Shown: positions 1 through 7,233, numbered from the stretch's first letter. The stretch: 10,420 nt of DNA from an uncultured Lachnospiraceae bacterium (GCA_948665105.1 CAPNGW010000059.1:1-10420); one strand, 5' to 3'. Numbers and translations: made by a program. The notes: generated by a model from the sequence alone, not told the origin.

Positions 1-1081
1 CAATACGATGTGCTGCCTGTCAGAGGCACTTGGCATGACGCTTCCGGGCGGGGCACTCATTCCTGCGGTTTATGCCGAGCGGACAAGAATGGCTTTTGCA
101 ACCGGTGAAAAGATTGTGGACCTTGTGAGAGAGAATCTGACATCGGATAAGATTATCACTGAGAAAGGGATTGATAATGCCATTAGAGTGTTAAACGCCA
201 CCGGAGGCTCCACAAACGGTGTGCTTCATCTTCTGGCAATCGCAAAAGAGGCCGGCATTGACAGCCCCATTGTGATGGATAAATTTAAGAAAAGTGGTAT
301 GGCAACGCCGCTTGTGGCGAAGGTCAATCCGGCATCTAAATATAATATGGAAGACTTTTATTTTTCAGGCGGTATTCCTCAGGTGATGAAGGAACTGGAA
401 ACAATGCTTGAAACCGATGCGCTGACAGTGACGGGAAAAACCGTCGGCGAAAATCTGGCGCAGTGGCAGTGGCTGAATGTGAACCGTGATGTGATTAAAA
501 CGGTGGAAGAGCCGTTTTCAAAATTCGGCGGCATCGCAGTGCTTGACGGCAATTTATCACCGGAGGGCTGTATTACAAAGCCATCTGCAATTAAGGCGGA
601 TATGCATTACTTCAAAGGCCGGGCAAGAGTCTTTGACGGTGAGGAAGCTGCGGAGGCAGCGATTCTGGAGGGAGAAATAAAGAGCGGCGACGTCGTTGTT
701 ATCCGGTATGAAGGCCCAAAGGGCGGACCTGGCATGCGTGAAATGTACAAGGCAATGAAATATCTTTATGGTATGGGACTTGCCGGAAGCACAGCTTTAA
801 TTACAGACGGAAGATTTTCGGGAACAAATAACGGCTGCTTTGTGGGACATATTTCACCGGAGGCTGCCGAGGGCGGGCCCATTGGGCTCATTGAAGACGG
901 TGATGAAATCTCTATTGATATACCAAAGGGGAAAATCACACTTCATGTTGAAGAGGCAGTGCTTAAAGCAAGACAGAAAAACTTCAGGACGCCGGATCCC
1001 AAATATAAGTCGGGTTATCTTGGCATCTATTCAAAAATGGCGGCGTCGGCAAGCCGAGGTGCAGTCATAGAGATTAAGTAA
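1..1081 (+). CDS. IlvD/Edd-family dehydratase, C-terminal part (5' end outside window)
   Basis: This family removes water from 2,3-dihydroxy acids to give 2-keto acids, using an Fe-S cluster. About 359 residues are visible from base 2; the family is usually 550-600 residues, so roughly 200 N-terminal residues lie upstream, including the cluster cysteine that normally just precedes the ANTM-like motif seen here as NTMCCLSEALG. Visible family motifs are GGSTN (bases about 206-220), GNLSPEG, EGPKGGPGMREM, TDGRFSG (803-823, with the family's catalytic serine) and VGHISPEAAEGG. The GRFSG, GHISPEA and SASRGAV motifs are closer to the dihydroxyacid dehydratase (IlvD) branch than to Edd or arabinonate dehydratase. 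No other branched-chain amino acid gene is nearby, and an SDR and a glycosidase follow, so I infer a sugar-acid (aldonate) dehydratase. A true IlvD is not excluded. The next gene begins 16 bases later. Confidence 0.9.
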   Translation, partial: NTMCCLSEALGMTLPGGALIPAVYAERTRMAFATGEKIVDLVRENLTSDKIITEKGIDNAIRVLNATGGSTNGVLHLLAIAKEAGIDSPIVMDKFKKSGMATPLVAKVNPASKYNMEDFYFSGGIPQVMKELETMLETDALTVTGKTVGENLAQWQWLNVNRDVIKTVEEPFSKFGGIAVLDGNLSPEGCITKPSAIKADMHYFKGRARVFDGEEAAEAAILEGEIKSGDVVVIRYEGPKGGPGMREMYKAMKYLYGMGLAGSTALITDGRFSGTNNGCFVGHISPEAAEGGPIGLIEDGDEISIDIPKGKITLHVEEAVLKARQKNFRTPDPKYKSGYLGIYSKMAASASRGAVIEIK

Positions 1082-1097
1082 GCAAGGGGGCAAAGAA

Positions 1098-1886
1098 ATG
1101 TCTTTTAATTATAGTGGAAGGGTTGTCGGCGTGACAGGCGCCGGCGGTACGGCAGGCATCGGCTTTGCCATTGCAAAAAAGTTTTTGGAAAGCGGCGCGA
1201 AGGTTTTTATATGCGACTTAAACGAAGAAGCACTGAACCTTGCGGCTGAGGCGCTGAAGCCTTTTGGAGATGTACGGACATTTAAGACAGACGTATCAAA
1301 AGAGAGGGATGTCAAGACAATGTTTGAGGCGGCTTATAAGGCTTACGGAAAAATCGACGTCTTTGTAAGCAATGCCGGTATTTATCCCCAGAAGCTTGTC
1401 TGTGAAATGACGGAGCAGCAGTGGGATACAGTGATGAATGTCAATTTAAAATCCGTATTTTTATGTGCGAGAGAAGTATTTCATTATATGAAGGATAAGG
1501 GCGGCGTACTTATCAATGCAGCTTCCTATGCATCCTTAATGGCTTCGGCAGGCAGCGGCGCCTATGCGGCAAGTAAGGCGGCGGTATACAGCCTCACAAA
1601 GACACTGGCAGCGGAGCTTGCACCGTATAATATCCGCGTCAACGGTTTCATTCCGGGCGTGATTGAGACAGGAATGACAAAGGGCGTGATTGATGAAAAA
1701 CGTGGGGAGCTTGAAGGTGCCATAGCGCTTCACCGCCTGGGTGCGCCGGAGGATGTAGCCAATGCGGTGGCCTTCCTTGCTTCGGACGAAGCTTCCTATA
1801 TGACAGGAACATTTATGGAGGTCAGCGGCGGAAAATTATGTGTTCAGAATCCGCATATGCCGTGGAAGATCAAGGAGGAACAATGA
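1098..1886 (+). CDS. Short-chain dehydrogenase/reductase (SDR), probable sugar or sugar-acid dehydrogenase
   Basis: A 262-residue classical-type SDR, a cytosolic NAD(P)-dependent oxidoreductase. The start is supported by AAGGGGG at 1084-1090, 7 nt before the ATG. Visible: a glycine-rich nucleotide loop TGAGGTAGIG (13-22), acidic D40 at the end of the second beta strand, which favours NAD over NADP, NAG (92-94), N116, S143, and the catalytic pair Y156 and K160 in YAASK. The glycine loop is two residues longer than the usual TGxxxGIG. The C-terminal ASYMTGTFMEVSGG is typical of the family. The stop overlaps the start region of the next gene, so the two are translationally coupled. Next to a dehydratase, the likely job is to oxidise or reduce a hydroxyl of an aldonate or hexose, as gluconate/idonate 5-dehydrogenases do, but the substrate cannot be read from the sequence. 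Confidence 0.92.
   Translation: MSFNYSGRVVGVTGAGGTAGIGFAIAKKFLESGAKVFICDLNEEALNLAAEALKPFGDVRTFKTDVSKERDVKTMFEAAYKAYGKIDVFVSNAGIYPQKLVCEMTEQQWDTVMNVNLKSVFLCAREVFHYMKDKGGVLINAASYASLMASAGSGAYAASKAAVYSLTKTLAAELAPYNIRVNGFIPGVIETGMTKGVIDEKRGELEGAIALHRLGAPEDVANAVAFLASDEASYMTGTFMEVSGGKLCVQNPHMPWKIKEEQ
1872..1878 (+). promoter_or_regulatory. Ribosome binding site that decides the start at 1886
   Basis: AAGGAGG lies inside the end of the SDR gene, 4 nt from the ATG at 1883 and 7 nt from the ATG at 1886. Most other genes here show a 7-nt spacer (ATGs at 1098, 4235, 5222, 7274, 8191 and 10012), so 1886 is favoured. Confidence 0.7.
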
Positions 1887-2845
1887 TGGAAAACTTAAGC
1901 TTTCATGTGAAAGAATTTCAGTCCCTGCACCGTTTCGGGGATGAGCTTGAAATTGCAATTAAAGAAATTGACAGTACAGCGGCGGATTTTGAAGTTATCC
2001 GCGACGCAGGCGACTGTATCGGCCGTCACTGGTACGGCTTAAGATGCCGTGTCAACGGAAAGAAAACGGGCGTATCTCTCTACTTACATGTGGGCCTTAT
2101 CTATTTTCCGTCCACAAGGCACGGGCTGATGGTTGAGCTGGACGAGCAGAATAACGGTGCTGTTTATAGTGCCGTACTGGAGAATATAAAAGAGCGTGAT
2201 GCCTTTGAAATTAACAGGGCAGAAAAAGAATATTTTAAGCTGTTTATGCCGGATGCCGTATTTGATGAAATGTCAGCGCAGAGCGGTGAAGGACAGGTGG
2301 CAATGCTTAAGAGCTTTGTTCAGAATGCAGCCGAAGCGATGATTGAGGCAGCTTCTTTGGAAGGCTTTACCATTAGCTTAAGGCAGATGGCAAACGCCCT
2401 TCATATGGTAAACGCCTTTGACAAGGTGCTACAGGAGGTGGACGGGGCTGTAAGCAGTGTCCTTGTCAATTATGATGATAAGGACAACTTCGGACAGTAC
2501 GCATCGGGTTTTCGTTATTACTTAAGCGATAAAGAAAATAATGTCAGCTTATACGCTTACTTCGGTGCGATTTACAGCTATAAAAAACAGCCGGCAGGCA
2601 TCTTTGCAGAGGTTGACTGGTTCAGCAATCAAAGGGAGTTTGACAGAGTATTTGACCATATTGAAAAATGTGACAGCTACGATTTAAGCATTAAGGAACC
2701 AAAGTTTGTCAAGCTGTTTATGACAGAGAAGCTGACAGAACAATTTAACCATTCAGATTATGACGGTCAGATAGAAATACTGAAAGCTTTTCTTAAGGAC
2801 TGCAATGATAACATGATAAAGGCATGGAGAAAGGGAGAAAAATAA
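1886..2845 (+). CDS. Unknown protein with two tandem copies of one domain
   Basis: I do not recognise this 319-residue protein. It contains two diverged copies of a domain of about 130 residues, offset by about 157. Matching landmarks are VSLYLHVGLIY (63-73) with VSLYAYFGAIY (220-230), GLMVELDEQN (80-89) with GIFAEVDWFS (238-247), and KLFM (118-121) with KLFM (276-279). Each KLFM is followed by a helical stretch that aligns too (GQVAMLKSFVQNAAEAMIEA with GQIEILKAFLKDCNDNMIKA). It has no signal peptide, membrane segment or clear catalytic motif, so it is probably soluble and cytosolic. AAGGAGG at 1872-1878 lies 7 nt before the ATG at 1886, the spacing most genes here use. The in-frame ATG at 1883 (spacing 4) is possible; an open frame back to 1838 has no ribosome site. 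It lies between the SDR and the GH4 gene, one base before the latter, so it very likely belongs to the same pathway, perhaps as a binding, accessory or uncharacterised enzymatic component. Confidence 0.88.
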   Translation: MENLSFHVKEFQSLHRFGDELEIAIKEIDSTAADFEVIRDAGDCIGRHWYGLRCRVNGKKTGVSLYLHVGLIYFPSTRHGLMVELDEQNNGAVYSAVLENIKERDAFEINRAEKEYFKLFMPDAVFDEMSAQSGEGQVAMLKSFVQNAAEAMIEAASLEGFTISLRQMANALHMVNAFDKVLQEVDGAVSSVLVNYDDKDNFGQYASGFRYYLSDKENNVSLYAYFGAIYSYKKQPAGIFAEVDWFSNQREFDRVFDHIEKCDSYDLSIKEPKFVKLFMTEKLTEQFNHSDYDGQIEILKAFLKDCNDNMIKAWRKGEK

Positions 2846-2846
2846 G

Positions 2847-4220
2847 ATGGCACAGAGAAGAAAAATCGTATTGATTGGCGCAGGAAGCGCGGTGTTTACA
2901 AAAGGACTTGTAGCAGATTTTATCCAGTCAAAATTCGGTTCGTGGGAAATTGCATTATGTGACATTAACCCGGTGATTTTAGAGTCGGTGACAAGGCTTG
3001 CAAAAAAGATGGTTGAGCAGAAAAATGCAGATATCGTCATTACAGCTTCTACAGACAGATGCGAGCTTTTGCCGGGTGCAGATTTTGTTGTGACAACGAT
3101 TGCTGTGGGCGGCCGCCATGCATGGGAGCAAGACGTTAAAATTCCGAGAAAATACAATATTTACCAGCCGGTAGGCGATTCAATCATGCCGGGCGGTATT
3201 TCAAGAGCACAGCGTATGATTCCTGTGATGCTTGAGATTGCAAAGGATGTTGAGCGTCTTTGCCCGGAAGCTTATTTCTTTAACTACTCCAATCCCATGA
3301 CAGCCATTGTGACAGCGGTAAGGCGTGCGACAAACGTTAAAATTATCGGTCTTTGCCACGGTGTTATTTACGGCGAAAAGTATCTTGCAAAAATGCTGGG
3401 CGTTGATGTGAAGCGTATTACAACAATCGGTGCAGGCTTAAACCATCTGACATGGCTTTATGATATCCGTGTGGACGGCAAGGATGTTCATAAGGAATTG
3501 CTTGATATTGTGGCAAAACAGAAAGCACACAATGAAAAAGAGCCTCATGTGAGAAACTTCTTTAATCCCCTGCTTGAGGATAAGGAAATTCCCCACCATA
3601 TGGACAATCCGCTTTCATGGGAATTGTTTGAGCGCTACGGCGGTATTCCAGCAGTTGTTGACCGCCATGCGGTTGAATTCTTCCCGGAGCGCTTCCCACA
3701 CGGTGAATATTACGGTGCAACATTAGGCGTTGACGCTTTCCCCATTGATGATGTACTGGCAAGAGGTGAAAAAACATACAAAGATATGCTTTCACAGGGA
3801 GAGACAGAGGGGGAAGTTGAGGCTGAACTTTTCCAGAGAGCAGACGGTGAGCATGAGCAGCTTGTGGAAATGATCAAGTCACTGATTTTAGACGAGCGCA
3901 AAGTATTTTCAGTCAATATTCCCAATGAGGGCGCAGTCAGCGGTATTCCGGATGATGCAGTCCTTGAAATTCCTGGTGTCGCAACAGCAAGAGGCTTTTG
4001 CCCGATGCATGTGAACGGCTTTGAAGGCCCCATGAAGGACATTATCTTAAAGAGACTGCCGTCTGTTGATTTAACGGTAGAGGCAGCGTTAAAGGGCGAT
4101 AAGAAGCTTTGGGCAGACGCGATGATGCTTGACGGTGCAGTGACAGATTATGAAACGGCAGAAAAGCTTGTTGAGGATTTTATTGCCGAGCATAAAGAAC
4201 ATTTACCACAGTACAAATAG
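2847..4220 (+). CDS. Glycoside hydrolase family 4 (NAD- and metal-dependent glycosidase)
   Basis: GH4 enzymes cleave glycosides in the cytosol by transient oxidation at C3 with NAD, elimination, water addition and re-reduction; they need a divalent metal, usually Mn2+. The 457-residue length fits the family. Visible: Rossmann motif GAGSAVFTKG (11-20), D39 for the adenosine ribose, GDSIMPGGISR (110-120), NYSNPM (146-151), and the metal ligands C170 (in GLCHGV) and H200 (in GLNHLTW). The C-H pair is typical of members acting on unphosphorylated alpha-glucosides, galactosides or uronides; phospho-glycosidases usually have C-D or C-N there. As I recall, alpha-galacturonidases (LplD type) carry CHEV and melibiases CHSV; CHGV matches neither, so specificity stays open. 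ABC import of an unphosphorylated substrate agrees. The start follows AAGGGAG (2831-2837). The upstream gene's stop is one base before the ATG. Confidence 0.93.
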   Translation: MAQRRKIVLIGAGSAVFTKGLVADFIQSKFGSWEIALCDINPVILESVTRLAKKMVEQKNADIVITASTDRCELLPGADFVVTTIAVGGRHAWEQDVKIPRKYNIYQPVGDSIMPGGISRAQRMIPVMLEIAKDVERLCPEAYFFNYSNPMTAIVTAVRRATNVKIIGLCHGVIYGEKYLAKMLGVDVKRITTIGAGLNHLTWLYDIRVDGKDVHKELLDIVAKQKAHNEKEPHVRNFFNPLLEDKEIPHHMDNPLSWELFERYGGIPAVVDRHAVEFFPERFPHGEYYGATLGVDAFPIDDVLARGEKTYKDMLSQGETEGEVEAELFQRADGEHEQLVEMIKSLILDERKVFSVNIPNEGAVSGIPDDAVLEIPGVATARGFCPMHVNGFEGPMKDIILKRLPSVDLTVEAALKGDKKLWADAMMLDGAVTDYETAEKLVEDFIAEHKEHLPQYK

Positions 4221-4234
4221 AAGGAGGCGGCTGT

Positions 4235-5218
4235 ATGAATAATCGAGTATTGATTGTATCCTTCTCCTTTGAGCAGGAGGCCGAGGCTTTTGACGTACTT
4301 AAAGAGGCCGGGCTTGAGCCGGTACTTTTGGCAGAAAAGGACAGAGAAGGCTACACAGAAAAAGAGCTTATTGAATATTGGAACAGCCTTGAGGAAAAGC
4401 CGTCCGGTCTTTTAATGGGTGCGGACATTAATCTGGGCAGAGCCTTTGCTGAAAGTGCCAAAGGATTAAAGTACATTTCCTTAAATTGTGCCGGATATGA
4501 CCATTTGGATATTGAAGCTTTTAAGGCAAACGGAATTACAATCTGCAATGTGCCGCGTCAGAATTTTGACGCGGTGGCAGATCTGGCATGGGGACTGATT
4601 TTAAGCGTGATGCGAAAAATCGTTCAGGGTGACAGAAATATAAGAAGCGGGCGTTGGTGCGACGGTGTTGCGAGAGGCATTGCTGTTTCCAAAAAGACAC
4701 TCGGCATCATTGGCTTCGGGGCCATCGGTCAGGCTGTGGCAAGGAGAGCGACAGGCTTCGACATGGACATTATTTATGATAATCTTGTTGAGGAAAAGGA
4801 AATCGGCGCAAAATACCATGCACAATATGTAAGCCGGGAAAAGCTTTTTAAAGAATCGGATATTATTATTTCAACATGTCCGCTGACAGACGAGACATAC
4901 CATCTGATTAACAGTGAAAGTATTGCAATGATGAAGGAAAGTGCAGTCGTAATTAATCCCTCAAGAGGCGGGGTTGTGGATACAAAAGCCTTATATGAGG
5001 CATTAAAATCTGGGAGAATTGCCGGAGCCGGACTGGATGTTTACGAGGAAGAACCGCTTCATGAAAGTCCGCTGTTTGAATTGGATAATGTTGTTCTGAC
5101 ACCGCATATGGGCGGACTGGCAGACAGAGAGATCCACAATGTGGCAATGCAGTCGGCATATCATATGGCTGATTTAATGAAAGGTCAATCAACAGGAACA
5201 GAAGTGACGGAGGAATAA
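4235..5218 (+). CDS. D-2-hydroxyacid dehydrogenase family protein
   Basis: A 327-residue NAD-dependent oxidoreductase of the phosphoglycerate/glyoxylate reductase type, interconverting 2-hydroxy and 2-keto acids. Visible: the substrate-loop region LNCAGYDHLD (83-92), VPRQNFDAVADLAWGL (106-121), Rossmann motif GFGAIG (160-165), D182 at the end of the following strand (NAD rather than NADP), catalytic R244 in NPSRGGVVD, E273 in DVYEEEP, and H291 in TPHMGG. All three catalytic residues are present. AAGGAGG at 4221-4227 is 7 nt before the ATG, and the gene follows GH4 by 14 bases. Serine biosynthesis is unlikely: the C-terminal regulatory domain of many SerA enzymes is absent and the neighbours are sugar genes. 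I infer a reductase for a keto-sugar acid or a small 2-keto acid made in this pathway. Confidence 0.9.
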   Translation: MNNRVLIVSFSFEQEAEAFDVLKEAGLEPVLLAEKDREGYTEKELIEYWNSLEEKPSGLLMGADINLGRAFAESAKGLKYISLNCAGYDHLDIEAFKANGITICNVPRQNFDAVADLAWGLILSVMRKIVQGDRNIRSGRWCDGVARGIAVSKKTLGIIGFGAIGQAVARRATGFDMDIIYDNLVEEKEIGAKYHAQYVSREKLFKESDIIISTCPLTDETYHLINSESIAMMKESAVVINPSRGGVVDTKALYEALKSGRIAGAGLDVYEEEPLHESPLFELDNVVLTPHMGGLADREIHNVAMQSAYHMADLMKGQSTGTEVTEE

Positions 5219-5221
5219 ATA

Positions 5222-6400
5222 ATGGAAGAAAAAATATTTGACAGATCGTGGGAGTACTATAAAGAGAGAAATTGCTACTGGACGGCAAGGGAAATTGCGC
5301 AGCAGCCGGAAGTATGGAGGACACTTGCAGGCATGCTTGAGGCCCGCAAAGATGAAATTTCGGCATTTATGGACAAGGTGCTTGCCGTACCGGGCTTAAA
5401 GGTTATTACAACTGGAGCCGGTTCATCCGCTTTTATCGGTGAAACACTTCAGTATATGCTGGCGGGAGAGCTTGGACAGCCGTCTGAAAATATACATACA
5501 ACCGATATTATAAGCGCGCCGGATGAAACACTGCTTGACGTGCCGACACTTTTAATATCCTATGCCCGCTCAGGCGAGAGTCCGGAAAGTACGGCCGCAG
5601 TCAACTTTGCAGAAAAGAAAATCAGCAATTTGTGGCATATCATTATTGTATGTGATAAAAACTCGACATTGGCAAAAAAGGGCTATGCACTTGAAAAAGC
5701 CCTTGTGCTGGATATGCCGGAGGGCACATGCGATAAGGGCTTTGCGATGACAAGCAGCGTGAGCTGTATGATGCTTGCCTCATGGTGTGTTTTTCACTAC
5801 AAAGCGCTTCACGAATATACAGGCTATGTAAGAATTTTAGCGGACAGCATGGCGCAGCAGATGGAAAATCTTTACCGAAGTGCCGAGGAAATTGCAAAAG
5901 TCCAGTACAGAAGAATTATATGGCTTGGCTGTGGAGCACTCAGAGGACTTGCAAGAGAGGCCTGTGTAAAATCAATGGAATTAACCGACGGGTATGTTCA
6001 TGCAGGCTACGATTCAGCGGCAGGCTTTAGACATGGGCCGAAAACAGTTGTCAATGACGAGACGCTGACAATACACTTTATTTCCCATAAGCCTTATACA
6101 AGACAGTATGATATTGATTTTGTCAAGGAAATGATTGTACAGCGTGAGAAAAATACGATTGTATCTGTCAAAGAGAAGGGGTTTAAGGAAAGCATTTCAG
6201 GTGAAGATTTTGAAGTAATTTACGAACAGCCGTCAGAGCTTCCTGAAAATACGGAGATGGGCGCATATATTAATTCCCTGGTATTTTCCCAGCTTTTGTC
6301 GATGCATAAGTCCCTTGAGAAGCAGTTTAAGACAGACAGTCCATGTGAAAAGGGTGGCGTAAACCGCGTCGTTCAGGGAATAATCATTTATGAAATATAA
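5222..6400 (+). CDS. agaS: AgaS-family SIS protein, galactosamine-6-phosphate deaminase/isomerase
   Basis: AgaS converts D-galactosamine 6-phosphate to D-tagatose 6-phosphate plus ammonia. The 392-residue length fits AgaS (about 385-390) and a double SIS-domain layout. Distinctive AgaS features are TAREIAQQP near the N terminus (21-29), TTGAGSSAFIG (63-73), the sugar-phosphate loop SYARSGESPES (113-123), DKGFAMTSS (171-179), AGFRHGPKTVVNDETL (267-282), SHKPYTRQYD (288-297) and C-terminal VNRVVQGIII. Similarity to the E. coli protein as I remember it is clear along the whole length. GGAGGA (5209-5214), inside the previous gene, is 7 nt before the ATG. It is the last gene of the left block; the KbaY/GatY-like aldolase 3.6 kb downstream would act later in the same route. 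A related ketose/aldose isomerase activity is the alternative. Confidence 0.88.
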   Translation: MEEKIFDRSWEYYKERNCYWTAREIAQQPEVWRTLAGMLEARKDEISAFMDKVLAVPGLKVITTGAGSSAFIGETLQYMLAGELGQPSENIHTTDIISAPDETLLDVPTLLISYARSGESPESTAAVNFAEKKISNLWHIIIVCDKNSTLAKKGYALEKALVLDMPEGTCDKGFAMTSSVSCMMLASWCVFHYKALHEYTGYVRILADSMAQQMENLYRSAEEIAKVQYRRIIWLGCGALRGLAREACVKSMELTDGYVHAGYDSAAGFRHGPKTVVNDETLTIHFISHKPYTRQYDIDFVKEMIVQREKNTIVSVKEKGFKESISGEDFEVIYEQPSELPENTEMGAYINSLVFSQLLSMHKSLEKQFKTDSPCEKGGVNRVVQGIIIYEI

Positions 6401-6420
6401 AATCCGGATATTGCTTTGAG

Positions 6421-6476
6421 TCTTAATATCGCCGCATTGACAGGAAAATTTTTCAACGATATAATTATTCTTAATA
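6421..6476 (+). repeat. Direct repeat TCTTAATA flanking the promoter
   Basis: TCTTAATA occurs at 6421-6428 and again at 6469-6476, 48 bp apart, one copy upstream of the -35 and one over the start point. The upstream copy is also the right part of a GATATT-N12-AATATC inverted repeat (6407-6430). These could be paired protein-binding sites; no known GntR operator consensus is recognised. Confidence 0.3.
6437..6465 (+). promoter_or_regulatory. Consensus sigma-A promoter for the gntR-transporter operon
   Basis: TTGACA at 6437-6442 and TATAAT at 6460-6465 are separated by exactly 17 nt, a full consensus vegetative promoter. Transcription would begin near 6472, giving a leader of about 30 nt before the gntR start. 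Such a strong promoter in front of a regulator gene is usually held down by a repressor; the GntR protein itself is the obvious candidate. Confidence 0.85.
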
Positions 6477-6478
6477 AT
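6464..6478. promoter_or_regulatory. AT-rich inverted repeat across the transcription start, possible operator
   Basis: ATTATT-CTT-AATAAT is a perfect 6-bp inverted repeat overlapping the end of the -10 box and the predicted start point. The position suits a repressor site, but the AT-rich composition makes chance likely. Confidence 0.3.
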
Positions 6479-6501
6479 AAATGCGGAAGAGGGAAGAAAG
6501 A

Positions 6502-7233
6502 ATGTCTATGGAGAAAACTATAAGAAAAGATGTACCAATAGCACTGTATTATCAGCTGAAAGAGGAGATAAGAAGAAAAATCTTATCAAATGAATGGAAG
6601 GAAGGCAGCAGGCTGCCTTCCGAAAAGGAAATATGCGAGATTTTCGGCGTCAGCCGCACGACGGTGAGAAAAGCGGTGGACGAGCTGGAGTCAGAGGACT
6701 ATCTTGTAAAAAGACAGGGCCGGGGAACCTTTGTAAAGCAGAAGTCGATTGCGCAGAAGCTTCACAAGTTTTATTCCTTCAGCGAGGAGCTTAAGGAACG
6801 TGGCATTAAAGAAACAGCAAAGATGGTCATATTTAAAGAAATTATTCCGGAAATCTCCATAAGAAAGGCCTTACAGCTGAGTGCAGAGGAACGTGTATTC
6901 TGGATTAAGCGCGTACGTTATATGGATGAAACGGCATATACGGTTGAAAACTCGTATATTCCCGTGAAATATGTGCCGGGCATGACACAGGATCTTGTTG
7001 AGACCAACGGACTTTATAAAACACTGAATTTATTTCAGGTTTACCCGGAACGGGCAACCGAGAATTTCTCGGCGGTCAATCTCAGCCAGGAGGATGCCTG
7101 TATCATGGAGCTTAAAACCGGCGAGGCAGCCGTCTATCTTACAAGGACAACCTACAGCGGTGTCAATATTATTGAATACTGTCACAGTGTTGTGCGAGGG
7201 GATGTATTCCAATATACCGTAGAATTAAAATAA
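6502..7233 (+). CDS. GntR-family (HutC/UTRA) transcriptional regulator
   Basis: A 243-residue ligand-responsive DNA-binding protein, probably a repressor of this cluster. The N-terminal winged helix-turn-helix spans about 11-80: YYQLKEEIRRKI (16-27), GSRLPSEKEICEIFGVSRTTVRKAVDELE with the recognition helix around 49-60, then the wing QGRGTFV (72-78). A UTRA effector domain fills about 95-240, including the ERVFWIKRVRYMD strand region, VENSYIP and the C-terminal EYCHSVVRGDVFQY. The ATG at 6502 is chosen because AGAGGG (6488-6493) lies 8 nt upstream; the in-frame ATG at 6481 has only AT-rich sequence before it. UTRA domains of this kind sense sugar phosphates or small metabolites; an amino-sugar phosphate or a sugar acid from this pathway is likely. 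It opens the right-hand transcription unit. Confidence 0.93.
   Translation: MSMEKTIRKDVPIALYYQLKEEIRRKILSNEWKEGSRLPSEKEICEIFGVSRTTVRKAVDELESEDYLVKRQGRGTFVKQKSIAQKLHKFYSFSEELKERGIKETAKMVIFKEIIPEISIRKALQLSAEERVFWIKRVRYMDETAYTVENSYIPVKYVPGMTQDLVETNGLYKTLNLFQVYPERATENFSAVNLSQEDACIMELKTGEAAVYLTRTTYSGVNIIEYCHSVVRGDVFQYTVELK

Noticed and set aside
1838..1885. Longer N terminus for the duplicated-domain protein
   Set aside because: The frame is open only because it overlaps the SDR gene; the good ribosome site at 1872-1878 serves the later ATGs.
2753..3157. A 134-codon open frame on the reverse strand, with similar ones at 3710-4042, 4953-5366 and 7169-7498
   Set aside because: They lie opposite well-supported genes, show low-complexity Ser/Pro/Leu-rich translations typical of antisense frames, and have no convincing ribosome site or family motif.
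6400..6440. Possible terminator after the AgaS gene (GATATT-N12-AATATC with a bulged extension)
   Set aside because: The stem is weak and AT-rich and no T-tract follows it directly; read-through into gntR seems possible.
6481..6501. Upstream in-frame ATG for the GntR gene
   Set aside because: No Shine-Dalgarno sequence precedes it, and the purine-rich ribosome site lies inside this segment, pointing to 6502.
6401..6501. Catabolite repression (cre) site near the promoter
   Set aside because: No sequence close to the TGWAANCGNTNWCA consensus was seen in the gap.
7204..7217. GTAT-N6-ATAC palindrome as a GntR operator
   Set aside because: The arms are only 4 bp and inside the coding end of gntR; too weak to list apart from the longer inverted repeats there.
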